From NCBI RefSeq assembly GCF_023611505.1, contig NZ_CP097843.1, forward strand, positions 124,001-188,000: a stretch of 64,000 nt of DNA, given 5' to 3'. A program made the position numbers and the translations under genes. The notes below the pieces were generated by a model, which was not told the origin of the DNA, made no database searches, and worked only from the letters and a program-made list of their open reading frames with translations. This DNA comes from Streptococcus oralis. GTDB lineage: Bacteria > Bacillota > Bacilli > Lactobacillales > Streptococcaceae. Of the stretch, positions 46,887 through 56,700 are shown piece after piece. Within the stretch, counting starts at the first letter, position 1, and each line of letters starts with the position of its first letter.

Positions 46887-47798
46887 ATGAATCATTATCA
46901 GAAAAAGATTGTTAAGGGAACACTATATTCGCTACTCTCAGGCCTAATCTGGGGGATCTGTGGGATTTTAGGAGAGTATTTTTTCACTCATTATCCAGTG
47001 TCTTCTGGATGGATTACTTCTATGCGTTTACTGGTAGCGGGGAGTTTGGTTTTAGGCTTATCGGCCTTTCAGTTGCGCACTCGATTATTGGATATCTGGC
47101 GTGATAAGAAAAATTATCTACCTTTTTTAGCCTATGCTATTCTAGGTATTTTTTCTGTGCAGTTTTTCTTCTATCTCTGCGTTGAGTATTCCAATGCGAC
47201 GACGGCGACCATTTTGCAATTTATCAGCCCAGTTTTTATCCTGTTTTACAATCGCATTGTCTACCAGAAAAAGGCTTCGATTACAGCGATTCTCTATGTT
47301 TTGATTGCCATGCTAGGTGTTTTTTTGATGGCCACAAAAGGGGACTTGTCCCAGTTATCCATGACGCCCTTGGCTCTAGTGACTGGTTTGCTCAGTGCGG
47401 TAGGGGTCATGTTTAATGTCATCCTTCCCCAACGATTTGCCCGCCACTATGGATTTGTCCCTACTGTTGGTTGGGGGATGATTCTGGCAGGGCTCTTTAG
47501 TAATTTCCTTTACCCTATCTATCAGATAAGCTTTCAAATGGATCTGGTAAGCGTGCTGATTTGTCTGATGATTGCCGTGTTTGGCACCGCTTTTGCCTTT
47601 TTCCTGTCTATGAAGGCTGTCTCTCTCGTTTCCCCTCTCGTTGTCTCTGTAGTGAGCGCTAGCGAGCCTCTCTCTTCAGCTCTATTAAGTGTTCTTTTTC
47701 TAGGATTGGTCATGGATGTTTTTTTGGCCTTAGCTATGGTGTTGATTATCGTTCCGATGATTTTCTTATCTGTAGAAGAAGCAAAACAAGCCAAGTAA
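46887..47798 (+). CDS. DMT-superfamily (EamA) transporter
   Basis: A 303-aa membrane protein with ten helices in two EamA halves (first LLSGLIWGICGILGEYFF, second GLLSAVGVMFNVILPQRF). Members export amino acids or metabolites; the substrate is not predictable. ATG 46887 is chosen because the frame upstream crosses the -10 box. The C-terminus is SVEEAKQAK. Confidence 0.88.
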   Translation: MNHYQKKIVKGTLYSLLSGLIWGICGILGEYFFTHYPVSSGWITSMRLLVAGSLVLGLSAFQLRTRLLDIWRDKKNYLPFLAYAILGIFSVQFFFYLCVEYSNATTATILQFISPVFILFYNRIVYQKKASITAILYVLIAMLGVFLMATKGDLSQLSMTPLALVTGLLSAVGVMFNVILPQRFARHYGFVPTVGWGMILAGLFSNFLYPIYQISFQMDLVSVLICLMIAVFGTAFAFFLSMKAVSLVSPLVVSVVSASEPLSSALLSVLFLGLVMDVFLALAMVLIIVPMIFLSVEEAKQAK

Positions 47799-47818
47799 AG
47801 ATGCTTATTTGATAGTTG

Positions 47819-47843
47819 AGGCTTCAAATTTGAAGCCTTTTTT
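47819..47843 (+). terminator. Terminator of the EamA transporter gene
   Basis: AGGCTTCAAATTTGAAGCCT is a perfect palindrome followed by TTTTT. Confidence 0.88.
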
Positions 47844-47882
47844 GGTAGAATAGGTATCATTATAACGAACCAGGAGGCGCCT

Positions 47883-48581
47883 ATGACTGCTACAAAAATG
47901 AATGCTCAAGAGATTATCCAATTTATCGCCAATGCTGAAAAGAAAACCAGTGTCAAAGTAACCTTTGAGGGAGAACTCGCAACTGCTGTACCAAGCTCTG
48001 TTGTTAAACTAGGAAATGTTTTATTCGGAGACTGGAAGGATATCGCTCCGCTTCTTGAAGGTTTGGTAGAAAATCAAGATTATGTTGTCGAGCAAGATGC
48101 TCGTAACTCTGCAGTTCCTTTGCTAGATAAACGTGCTATCAACGCTCGTATCGAGCCAGGTGCGATTATCCGTGACCAAGTTGAAATTGGTGACAATGCT
48201 GTTATCATGATGGGAGCCGTTATCAATATTGGTGCTGAAATCGGTGCAGGAACCATGATTGATATGGGTGCCATCCTTGGTGGCCGCGCTATCGTTGGAA
48301 AAAATAGCCACGTTGGTGCAGGGGCAGTTTTGGCAGGTGTGATTGAGCCAGCTAGTGCTGAACCAGTCCGCGTCGGAGACAATGTTCTTATCGGTGCCAA
48401 TGCAGTGGTTATTGAAGGAGTACAAATCGGTAGCGGTTCAGTCGTTGCCGCAGGAGCTATTGTTACCCAAGATGTTCCAGAAAACGTGGTAGTAGCAGGT
48501 ATTCCAGCTCGTATCATCAAAGAAATTGATGCCCAAACCCAACAAAAAACAGCGCTTGAGGATGCGCTTCGTACCTTGTAA
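47883..48581 (+). CDS. dapH: Tetrahydrodipicolinate N-acetyltransferase
   Basis: A 232-aa left-handed beta-helix acyltransferase of lysine/diaminopimelate synthesis by the acetyl route. An N-terminal alpha domain (about 85 residues) precedes hexapeptide repeats ([32 protein letters not shown]..., with an inserted loop [11 protein letters not shown]). AGGAGG precedes the ATG. The deacetylase of the same pathway is the next gene. Confidence 0.95.
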   Translation: MTATKMNAQEIIQFIANAEKKTSVKVTFEGELATAVPSSVVKLGNVLFGDWKDIAPLLEGLVENQDYVVEQDARNSAVPLLDKRAINARIEPGAIIRDQVEIGDNAVIMMGAVINIGAEIGAGTMIDMGAILGGRAIVGKNSHVGAGAVLAGVIEPASAEPVRVGDNVLIGANAVVIEGVQIGSGSVVAAGAIVTQDVPENVVVAGIPARIIKEIDAQTQQKTALEDALRTL

Positions 48582-48594
48582 TTGTAAAAGTAAA

Positions 48595-48628
48595 AAAGAG
48601 GCGGAACCCTTTTTCCAGCCTCTTTCTT
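48595..48628 (+). terminator. Terminator between dapH and the deacetylase gene
   Basis: A GAGGC/GCCTC stem extended by A-T pairs encloses GGAACCC...TTCC, followed by TTTCTTC. Read-through is possible. Confidence 0.65.
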
Positions 48629-48650
48629 CTATCAAAAGGAGGATCGATAG

Positions 48651-49781
48651 ATGTTAGATTTGATTCAGACTAGACGAGATTTACACCAGATTCCAGAGAT
48701 TGGCTTGGAGGAGTTCGAGACTCAGGCTTATTTACTGGATGTGATTGAGAAATTGATTGCGGGCAAGGACTTTGTTCAAGTTCGTACGTGGCGAACAGGA
48801 ATTTTGGTATATTTGCAGGGAAGTCAGCCGGAGCGGACCATTGGTTGGCGGACAGATATTGATGGCCTGCCTATCGTCGAACAAACAGGCCTGCCTTTTG
48901 CTTCTCAACACCAAGGTCGCATGCATGCTTGTGGCCATGATTTTCATATGACTATTGCCTTAGGCTGTCTTGAGCGCTCACTTGAGGAGCAACCCAAGAA
49001 TAATCTGCTCTTCCTATTTCAGCCTGCTGAGGAGAATGAAGCCGGTGGTATGCTCATGTATGAGGATGGTGCTTTTGGGGACTGGCTACCAGACCAGTTC
49101 TATGGCCTTCATGTTCGTCCAGATTTGAAGGTCGGACAGATCGCGACCAATACTCATACACTCTTTGCAGGGACTTGTGAGGTGAAGATTCGTTTCAAAG
49201 GAAAAGGAGGACACGCAGCTTTTCCGCATGAGGCCAATGACGCCTTGGTGGCTGCTAGTTACTTTGTAACTCAAGTACAGTCAGTTGTCAGCCGCAATGT
49301 CAATCCAATCGAGGGAGCAGTGGTGACCTTTGGTGTTTTCCAAGCTGGAACAACCAACAATGTCATTACAGACACAGCATTTTTACACGGAACCATTCGC
49401 GCCTTGACTCAGGACATGAGCCTATTAGTACAAAAAAGAGTCAAGACAGTAGCAGAAGGTGTTGCAGCAGCCTTTGATATGGAAGTTGAAGTGGAACTCA
49501 AGCAAGGAGGCTACCTACCTGTTGAGAACAATCCAGCCTTGGCGCGTGAACTGATGACATTCTTTGAAGAAAAAGACGGGATTGAGTTGATTGATATCGA
49601 GCCTGCTATGACAGGTGAAGATTTTGGTTATCTCCTTTCGAAGGTTGATGGGGTTATGTTTTGGTTAGGTATCGATAGTCCCTACGCCCTTCACCATCCT
49701 CAGATGAGCCCCAAGGAAGAAGCCTTAGCCATTGGGGTAGATGCGGTCTCTAGTTTCCTGAAAAAGAAGGAAGCAGAGTAG
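48651..49781 (+). CDS. N-acetyldiaminopimelate deacetylase (M20 family)
   Basis: A 376-aa metal-dependent amidohydrolase that frees diaminopimelate from its acetyl form. Features: [17 protein letters not shown] near the start; the metal-binding HACGHDFHM (about residues 98-106); [10 protein letters not shown]; a dimerisation domain from about 175 ([17 protein letters not shown]); and the last ligands in [10 protein letters not shown] and [12 protein letters not shown]. Context after dapH supports this assignment over a general hippurate hydrolase. AAAGGAGGA precedes the ATG. Confidence 0.92.
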   Translation: MLDLIQTRRDLHQIPEIGLEEFETQAYLLDVIEKLIAGKDFVQVRTWRTGILVYLQGSQPERTIGWRTDIDGLPIVEQTGLPFASQHQGRMHACGHDFHMTIALGCLERSLEEQPKNNLLFLFQPAEENEAGGMLMYEDGAFGDWLPDQFYGLHVRPDLKVGQIATNTHTLFAGTCEVKIRFKGKGGHAAFPHEANDALVAASYFVTQVQSVVSRNVNPIEGAVVTFGVFQAGTTNNVITDTAFLHGTIRALTQDMSLLVQKRVKTVAEGVAAAFDMEVEVELKQGGYLPVENNPALARELMTFFEEKDGIELIDIEPAMTGEDFGYLLSKVDGVMFWLGIDSPYALHHPQMSPKEEALAIGVDAVSSFLKKKEAE

Positions 49782-49792
49782 AGGAATTGTCT

Positions 49793-50332
49793 ATGAAAGC
49801 AGAACTACGCAAGAAAATTTTGCAAGAAATGAAGGCTCTATCTCAGGAACAAAAACAGGCTATGGATCGAGCTTTAACCGAGCGTTTCTTACGTCACCCC
49901 TTTTACCAAGAAGCTAAGACCATCGCAACCTATCTCTCCTTCCCTCATGAATTTCAAACGCAAGAATTGATTGAGCAGGCGCTGAAGGATGGCAAAAAAG
50001 TTCTGATACCCAAAACCTATCCCAAGGGGCGAATGGAGTTTGTGGTCTATCATCCGCAGCAGTTGGTAAAAACTTCCTTTGGCTTACTGGAACCGCAAGG
50101 AGACTTGGAAGTGGTGGAACCGTCTCAGATTGATTTAATTCATGTTCCGGGCTTGGCTTTTACAACAGAGGGCTATCGGATTGGATATGGTGGAGGCTAC
50201 TACGACCGCTATCTGGAACATTTTGTTGGGCAGAGCCTGAGTACAATCTATCCTTGTCAGGTTCAGAAGTTTAACTTGGAAGACCATGATATTCCCGTCC
50301 AGGAGGTGCTAATCTATGAAGGAAATCTTTGA
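49793..50332 (+). CDS. 5-formyltetrahydrofolate cyclo-ligase
   Basis: A 179-aa enzyme recycling 5-formyl-THF to 5,10-methenyl-THF with ATP. It has the N-terminal ELRKKILQEMKAL and the diagnostic C-terminal GYRIGYGGGYYDRYL. The ATG at 49793 has AGGAATTG upstream; a TTG six bases earlier is less likely. It follows the deacetylase by 11 bases and overlaps the rhomboid gene by 17. Confidence 0.93.
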   Translation: MKAELRKKILQEMKALSQEQKQAMDRALTERFLRHPFYQEAKTIATYLSFPHEFQTQELIEQALKDGKKVLIPKTYPKGRMEFVVYHPQQLVKTSFGLLEPQGDLEVVEPSQIDLIHVPGLAFTTEGYRIGYGGGYYDRYLEHFVGQSLSTIYPCQVQKFNLEDHDIPVQEVLIYEGNL

Positions 50333-50996
50333 TAAACGCTATCCTGTGACTAGTTTCTTCCTCCTAGTAACGGCATTGGTATTTCTTTTGATGTTGGTTC
50401 TTACAGGTTTAAATTTTGAACGAGCAGATACCTTGCTTCAGTTTGGAGCTATGTATGGACCAATCATTCGCCTGTTCCCTGAGCAGATTTGGCGCCTTTT
50501 TTCGGCTATATTTGTGCATATTGGATGGGAGCATTTCATTGTCAATATGATTTCGCTCTACTTTCTTGGACAACAAGTGGAGGAGATTTTCGGTTCTAAG
50601 CAGTTCTTCTTTCTCTATCTCTTATCAGGAATGATGGGCAATCTCTTTGTTTTTGCTTTCACACCGAAAGTTGTAGCAGCAGGGGCCTCCACTTCTCTTT
50701 ACGGACTATTTGCTGCGATCATCGTCTTGCGTTACGCAACTCGCAACCCCTATATTCAGCAGTTGGGGCAATCCTATCTGACACTTTTCGTGATAAATAT
50801 CATTGGAAGTGTTCTGATCCCAGGAATCAGCCTAGCAGGGCATATTGGTGGCGCAGTAGGCGGGGCTTTTCTAGCGATCATCTTTCCAGTCAAATGGGAA
50901 AAAAGGATGTATAGTACCAGCCAGCGAATCGGAGCAACTGTACTTTTTATCGCACTAGCCATTTTCCTTTGCTATAAGGGAATGAGCTATGTGTAG
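50316..50996 (+). CDS. Rhomboid-family intramembrane serine protease
   Basis: A 226-aa protease with six or seven membrane helices. The L1 loop contains RLFSAIFVHIGWEHFIVN. The catalytic serine lies in AAGASTSLYGLFAA (about residue 125), and the catalytic histidine in AGHIGGAVGG (about residue 178). The binding site overlaps the preceding coding sequence (CAGGAGGTG). Substrates are unknown. It is followed directly by a terminator merging with the CRISPR array end. Confidence 0.93.
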   Translation: MKEIFDKRYPVTSFFLLVTALVFLLMLVLTGLNFERADTLLQFGAMYGPIIRLFPEQIWRLFSAIFVHIGWEHFIVNMISLYFLGQQVEEIFGSKQFFFLYLLSGMMGNLFVFAFTPKVVAAGASTSLYGLFAAIIVLRYATRNPYIQQLGQSYLTLFVINIIGSVLIPGISLAGHIGGAVGGAFLAIIFPVKWEKRMYSTSQRIGATVLFIALAIFLCYKGMSYV

Positions 50997-51010
50997 GGAT
51001 GGAATAGTTA

Positions 51011-51044
51011 AAAAGCTACTCAAAAAATGAGTAGCTTTTTTTGG
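51011..51044 (+). terminator. Bidirectional terminator at the trailer end of the CRISPR array
   Basis: AAAAGCTACTC and GAGTAGCTTTT form an 11-bp stem followed by TTT. The T-run overlaps the first bases of the last repeat. On the minus strand it can stop the array transcript. Confidence 0.88.
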
Positions 51045-51799
51045 AACCATTCGAAACAACACAGCTCTAAAACTGATGAAAATGGGGAATGGGGAGAAGA
51101 TGGGTTTTGGAACCATTCGAAACAACACAGCTCTAAAACCTAGGAAGAGGAAGCAAGACGTCTCTACCTGTTTTGGAACCATTCGAAACAACACAGCTCT
51201 AAAACAATCGATAAGTGCGTCAGGATCCCGAGCAAGTTTTGGAACCATTCGAAACAACACAGCTCTAAAACACGACGAGCTCACACGCTCCCCTCTTGTT
51301 AGTTTTGGAACCATTCGAAACAACACAGCTCTAAAACAAGTGCTGAATTTCCTTGTCTGTGTAGCTAGTTTTGGAACCATTCGAAACAACACAGCTCTAA
51401 AACAGCGTTCTGTGCTCCGCTTAAAAGACTATTGTTTTGGAACCATTCGAAACAACACAGCTCTAAAACAACACTGGGGAAAGTTCAAGTATGTTAGGAG
51501 TTTTGGAACCATTCGAAACAACACAGCTCTAAAACATAGCGACGATCTTTGACAAGAGGTTTAATGTTTTGGAACCATTCGAAACAACACAGCTCTAAAA
51601 CAATCAAAGTGCAAATCTATATGTTGCAGGCGTTTTGGAACCATTCGAAACAACACAGCTCTAAAACTGCATTCTTGTAAAACTGCGAACTAGAAAAGTT
51701 TTGGAACCATTCGAAACAACACAGCTCTAAAACAGGAAGACCTTAAATACCGAATTGATTCAAGTTTTGGAACCATTCGAAACAACACAGCTCTAAAAC
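51038..51799 (-). CRISPR. Type II-A CRISPR array, 12 repeats and 11 spacers
   Basis: Repeats of 36 bases start every 66 bases (51038, 51104, 51170, 51236, 51302, 51368, 51434, 51500, 51566, 51632, 51698, 51764), so all 11 spacers are exactly 30 bases. On the minus strand the repeat begins GTTTTAGAGCTGTGTTGTTT and ends GGTTCCAAAAC, the type known from S. thermophilus CRISPR3. All repeats are identical except the leader-distal one at 51038, whose outermost base is changed. The array is transcribed leftwards; the newest spacer is at 51734-51763. Confidence 0.98.
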
Positions 51800-51894
51800 C
51801 TCGTAGAAAAATTTTTCTTACGAAATTTCGTAATCGCGCCATTCGTCCCAGCCGGACTTCAGTTCGTCAGGTCCCAATTGTTACCCTTATTATA
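51800..51894 (-). promoter_or_regulatory. CRISPR leader and array promoter
   Basis: On the minus strand TGGTATAAT (TATAAT 51894-51889) is an extended -10, and the region ends in ATTTTTCTACGAG next to the first repeat. That CTACGAG end is the known type II-A leader-anchoring sequence for spacer integration. The leader overlaps the csn2 stop region. Confidence 0.85.
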
Positions 51895-52575
51895 CCATAT
51901 TTTCAGGGTTCAAGAAATAGTCTTGATCCAGCACATACTGCGGGAAATCATAGACTTTTCGAGGTTCGACAAATAAAACTTTTAGTTGATTGAGTTGGAT
52001 ATACTCTATCAAATTTACTAACTCATCCTTTGATAGATAGGCAGATGCATTGATGAAAACAAGGAGTTTCTTTTTAGAAAGATATTTAAAAACTTGGACA
52101 ATTTCTAGCATCTTTTCAAAAGGTGTATCACTCAGGGTTTCGACTTTGACACCAAGTGCATCGATTAACTCTAGAATGGTAATTTCATCATACTCCAAGT
52201 CCAATTCGTTTTCCAAACACTCAAATGCCAGCAATTCTGTAATCGTAGCAACCAACTTTTCAATCATGGACTTGACTTCTGGCTTGTCATGGACTTGACT
52301 TCTGGCTTGTCATTGAGCTGATTTTCAAGATCCGCATGTATCAACTTGAGCATGGCGGGTGAGTTGAGATTGTATCCTAAGACATCCGTTATCACTAGTA
52401 ACTCAGCCTCTTTCAGAGATTTTAAATTTCTATCAAACAACTTCAACTCCCCATCATCAGTATATTGGTAGAATTGCTTGACGATAGTTGAAAAGGTAAA
52501 CTGGTCTTCCAACACTAAAAAGGTTGCATTTTCAATAGCTAATGGTTCGTCTAATAGCGGGAAATTAATCTTCAT
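51890..52575 (-). pseudogene. csn2: csn2 split by a 23-bp tandem duplication
   Basis: Csn2 is the ring-forming DNA-end-binding protein needed for type II-A spacer acquisition. Two frames cover it: 52575-52264 ([21 protein letters not shown]..., ending MTSQKSSP) and 52267-51890 ([13 protein letters not shown]...NPENMV). The break is an exact duplication of 23 bases (52265-52287 and 52288-52310). With one copy removed, the frame is continuous ([14 protein letters not shown]) and encodes 220 residues, the normal length. The two frames overlap as ATGA, so a two-piece Csn2 could be made by coupled re-initiation. The gene overlaps cas2 by 11 bases. Confidence 0.92.
52265..52310. repeat. 23-bp perfect tandem duplication in csn2
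   Basis: CATGGACTTGACTTCTGGCT plus TGT occurs twice in direct succession. The unit is not a multiple of three and causes the csn2 frameshift. Confidence 0.95.
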
Positions 52576-52909
52576 CTCTAGGCTCCTCTCCTAGAAAAAC
52601 TAAACGGGCATCGGAGTTTGCTACGCTGGTATTTCGCTCGCCATTTAAGTAAATCATGCGAGAAAACTGCTTTTCTGTAACGGTTAAGAGGGTAATATTG
52701 CCTTTTTTAGGATTATGAGTTTTAAGGCGTTCAATCATGGCGTTATTAGCAGAGTTGTTGAGCAAGAGCTTGCTATAGATGGAGAATTGGTGCATGATAA
52801 ATCCCTCGTCTATGAGGAACTTCCGAAATTTTCGATAGGCCTTACGTTCCTCTACGGTATCAACTGGCATATCAAACATTAAAATCATACGCATATATCG
52901 ATAACTCAT
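52565..52909 (-). CDS. cas2: CRISPR-associated protein Cas2
   Basis: A 114-aa ferredoxin-fold protein that bridges Cas1 dimers in the spacer integrase. It starts with the typical [25 protein letters not shown] (conserved Asp in the first strand), then [16 protein letters not shown], and ends in an acidic tail (LGEEPRDED). It overlaps cas1 by four bases (ATGA) and csn2 by 11 bases. Intact. Confidence 0.95.
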   Translation of the reverse strand: MSYRYMRMILMFDMPVDTVEERKAYRKFRKFLIDEGFIMHQFSIYSKLLLNNSANNAMIERLKTHNPKKGNITLLTVTEKQFSRMIYLNGERNTSVANSDARLVFLGEEPRDED

Positions 52910-53772
52910 ATCCTAAACTCAGGAACTCCTTTCTCGGGTTGATTGAGAGCTTGGATGACTTTCTTAGTATAGTCGCTGACGATATTGGACAGGTACATAT
53001 CTTTACCATTGTAGTGGAAGGTATCTGAGAAAATAGTAAAAAGCTCTCGTTTGATTTTGATAAAAGAACTGTTTCGATTTTCATAGACAATTCTATCAAT
53101 AATCGGACGGAAAGGCTCCATAATATCGCTAGCAAGGTTGAATTGATTGAACTGGTTGGCATGTTTCAAGCCAAACTGGGTCATACAGCCAGACAACACA
53201 ATCTCACGCGCAAACATACTCAAAATCAAGGTGTAGCCGTAGTCCAAGGCAGCATTGATATCACTATCTTGCTCACGGCTGAAATCATTTCCAAACAAGG
53301 TGTTGAAATAAATACGAGCTGCGTGTCCCTCACGGTTACTAGGATCAAACAAATCCAACCCATGATAGAGATCAATGACGGACTGAGATTTTTCTAGAAA
53401 ACCACAACTCCCCAGATAAAAAGCTTGATTGAGAATCTTTTGTGCAATAATGGTGGTCCAAACTTGTGCTTTAGCCTCCTCGCTCCAAGTAATTTGACGA
53501 GAGAGTTGTAAACTGGAATCGTGCCGACCGTAGTAAGGCATTAAATATGCTGTCGGCAAGCGTTTATCATCACAAAAGATGACCAAAATATTTTCATCCA
53601 CCAAGCGTTTAATCAACATAGTAGAGAGAACAATATCTGTCGTCTCCAAAAGTAGGATGTCCACCTCGGACAGGTGAATCAACTCTGTCCGAGAGGCATC
53701 TTTAAAAATCAAGTGATTGTTCTTGTAAGAGAGCTTAGAGTGTGTATTGACAACAACGGTTCTCCATCCCAT
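52906..53772 (-). CDS. cas1: CRISPR-associated integrase Cas1
   Basis: A 288-aa subtype II-A Cas1. An N-terminal beta domain ([21 protein letters not shown]) precedes an alpha-helical catalytic domain containing E in [18 protein letters not shown] in [23 protein letters not shown] and the nearby acidic residues of the metal site. It integrates new spacers with Cas2. Its ATG overlaps the cas9 stop by one base (TAATG). Intact. Confidence 0.96.
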   Translation of the reverse strand: MGWRTVVVNTHSKLSYKNNHLIFKDASRTELIHLSEVDILLLETTDIVLSTMLIKRLVDENILVIFCDDKRLPTAYLMPYYGRHDSSLQLSRQITWSEEAKAQVWTTIIAQKILNQAFYLGSCGFLEKSQSVIDLYHGLDLFDPSNREGHAARIYFNTLFGNDFSREQDSDINAALDYGYTLILSMFAREIVLSGCMTQFGLKHANQFNQFNLASDIMEPFRPIIDRIVYENRNSSFIKIKRELFTIFSDTFHYNGKDMYLSNIVSDYTKKVIQALNQPEKGVPEFRI

Positions 53773-56700
53773 TAGTCTTCTCCTAGTTTGCTCAAGTCAA
53801 TCCGAGTCTCGTAGAGACCAGTGATGGATTGGTGGATGAGGGTGGCGTTGAGGATTTCGGATACAGTTGTGTATCGTTTTCGATCAACATCTTTGCCAAA
53901 AAATTTAAAGGCAGCAGGAGCACCCAAAGCAGTAAAGGTCAACAAATTGATAAACGAATTTGCTAGAATTTCTATATCTGCTTGCTCATTGTCTGCATAT
54001 AAGTTCTTGATTTTCTCTAGATTTGCATCCGCGAGGACATATTTTTGAGAGAACTCAGATACAAGATTTAACAAATCCTTAAATTCATTTCGGTGTTTCT
54101 GAATGTATTCTAAATGTCCTGGTTCGTCTAGTTTATGGACATTTTTAGAATGGTAGAGCAAGGTTGTTAAATATACTGGAAGCACTATTTCATTGCCTTT
54201 TTGAAGTTCTTTCGCACTTGCAAGTAGTCGTCTGCGACCATTTTCCAGTTCAAATAAACTATACTTAGGCAGGCAGAGGATATTTTCTTTACATACATTA
54301 TGATAGCCTTTATTTTCAAGGAAAGCTATTGGATTCTTCTCAAAAGCGTCTTTCTCCATGATGGTAATACCAACTAGAGTCTTGACAGTCTTCAGTTTTT
54401 TCGCTTTCCCTTTTTCGATATCGGCAATGAGCAAGATTGAGTAGGCGATAACCGGACTATCAAATCCCCCATATTTAGTAGTGTCCCAAAGAATATCCTT
54501 TGTTTTTCGAGGGATTAGCTTATCAGAATTTCCCTTAGGAAGAATGGACTCTTTAGAGAAGCCACCTGTTTGCACCTCTCGCTTCTTCACAATATTCACC
54601 TGCGGAAGTGAAAGAACTTTTTTGATTGTAGCGAAATCTTTTTCCTTATTCCAAGCGATTTCTCCGGTATCTTTGGAGTATTCGATATTCTCTCTTTTTA
54701 CGATAGTTCCGTCTGCGTAATGCACCTCTTCTTTAAAGAAGTTCAACAAGTTTGAGTAGAAGAAATACTTTTCAGTTGCTTTTTCGATTTCTTTAGGGTC
54801 TTTGGATCTGGAAATATATCTCTTAAGATCGTACTTTCGATAGTCACCATAGACGAATTCAGGCTCTAGTTTAGGATATTTCTTAAGGATAGCCTTAGCA
54901 ACTACTGCATTTAAATAGGCGTCATGCGCATGGTGGTAGTCATTGATTTCACGCACCTTGTATAACCTAAATTCTTTACGGAAGTTGGAAACTAGATTGG
55001 ATTTCAAAGTGATGATTTTGACGGTACGGTTCTTCTTATCCTTCTCAGTCACTTCTTTATTGAAGCGAGCATCCAAAATCTGTGCAACATGTTTTGTGAT
55101 TTGGCGTGTTTCAACTAGTTGGCGTTTGATAAAGCCAACTTTATCAAGCTCGTTTAGCCCGCCTCGTTCAGCCTTGGTTAAATTGTTAAATTTACGGTAG
55201 GAAATCAATTTGGAATCCAACAATTGTTGCCAAAAAACCTTCATCTTTTCAACTACTTCAAGACATGGGACATTATCAGATTTCCCACGGTTCTCTTTTG
55301 AACTAGTCAAGACACGGTTGTCAAGAGAATCGTCTTTTATAAAGGCCTGTGGGATGATGTGGTCAATGTCACAACTGCTTAGTTGGTTGATATCAAGGGC
55401 TTCTCCAGTATACATATCTTTCCCGTTTTGGAGATAGTAAAGGAAGAGGCGATCATTTTGAAGTTGATTATTATCTGTTGGATGTTCTTTTAGAATTTTG
55501 GAGTTAAGTCCAGATGCTAAGATTTTTAATGAATCTTCAATTCGCTTATATCTTTGTTGGGAATTCTTTTTCCCTCTGGCAGTTGTCTGATTTTCTCGTG
55601 CCATCTCAATCACAATGGACTCAGGTTCGTGTCCCATAACCTTGACAAGTTCATCAACGATCTTGATACTTTGTAAAATTCCCTTTTTAATAGCAGGACT
55701 TCCTGGAAGCTCTTGGACAACTTGTTTCACATCATTTGTCTTACCAACCACTTGTGCTTTCTGGATAATTTCTTTGAAAGAAAGCCCGTCATCATTGATT
55801 AATTGCATAAAGTTGCGATTGCTGTAGCCGTCGTCCATTAAATAATCAAGAATCGTTTTGCCGGTTTGTTTATCTCGAATACCGTTAATCAACTTAGCAG
55901 AGAGTTTTCCCCAACCAGTATAATGTCGACGAGTTAGTGCTTTAATAACTTTCTCATCAAAGAGAGAGTCGTATTGAGCAAGACGTTGCTTGATCATCTC
56001 ACGATCTTCAAAGATAGTTAGCGTGTGGACGATATTTTCAAGAATCTCTTCATTTTTAGAATCATCCATAAACTCTTTATCCTTGATAATCTTGAGTAAA
56101 TCATGATAAGTAGAGAGACTCGCGTTAAATTGTTTTTCAATTCCTTTTAGTTCGATTCCATCGTAGCCATCAACATTGTGTAGAAACTGAATGATGTCTT
56201 TTTCAGTTACTTTTCTTTTCTCTTTGAATAATTGATTGACAATTTGCTTCTTCTGCCCACTATCAAGGAATTGATAGTCTCTCAATCCCTCTGCAATAAA
56301 TTTTACTTTTGTTAATTCATTGTAGACAGCAAATGTCTCATACAACAGACTATGCTTAGGTAGAACTTTTTCTTCCGGCAAATACAAGTCATAGTTGGTC
56401 ATTTTATTGATGAAGTCTTCTGCAGAGCTTGCTTTATCAACAATTTCTTCAAAATTCCAAGGTCTTATTGCTTCATCAGAATTTCGAGTAAGCCAAGCAA
56501 AATCTCGATTGCCACGAGCCAATGGGCCAACATAGTATGGAATGCGGAAGGCCAAGATTTTCTCAATCTTTTCTCTGTTTTCCTTCAAAAATGGATAATG
56601 TTCTCCTTGCCGACGGAGAATGGCATTCATTTCTTGAAGATGAATTTGATGAGGAATAGAACCATTATCGAAGGTGCGTTGTTTTCTCAAGAAATCTTCA

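Noticed and set aside
48080..48520. A 146-codon minus-strand frame opposite dapH
   Set aside because: Low-complexity (Ala/Pro/Thr/Ile) shadow of hexapeptide repeats.
50955..51552. Open frames on both strands across the CRISPR array coding FGTIRNNTALK-type repeats
   Set aside because: They are translations of the 36-bp repeats; the 66-base period keeps the frame open by chance. No start signal.
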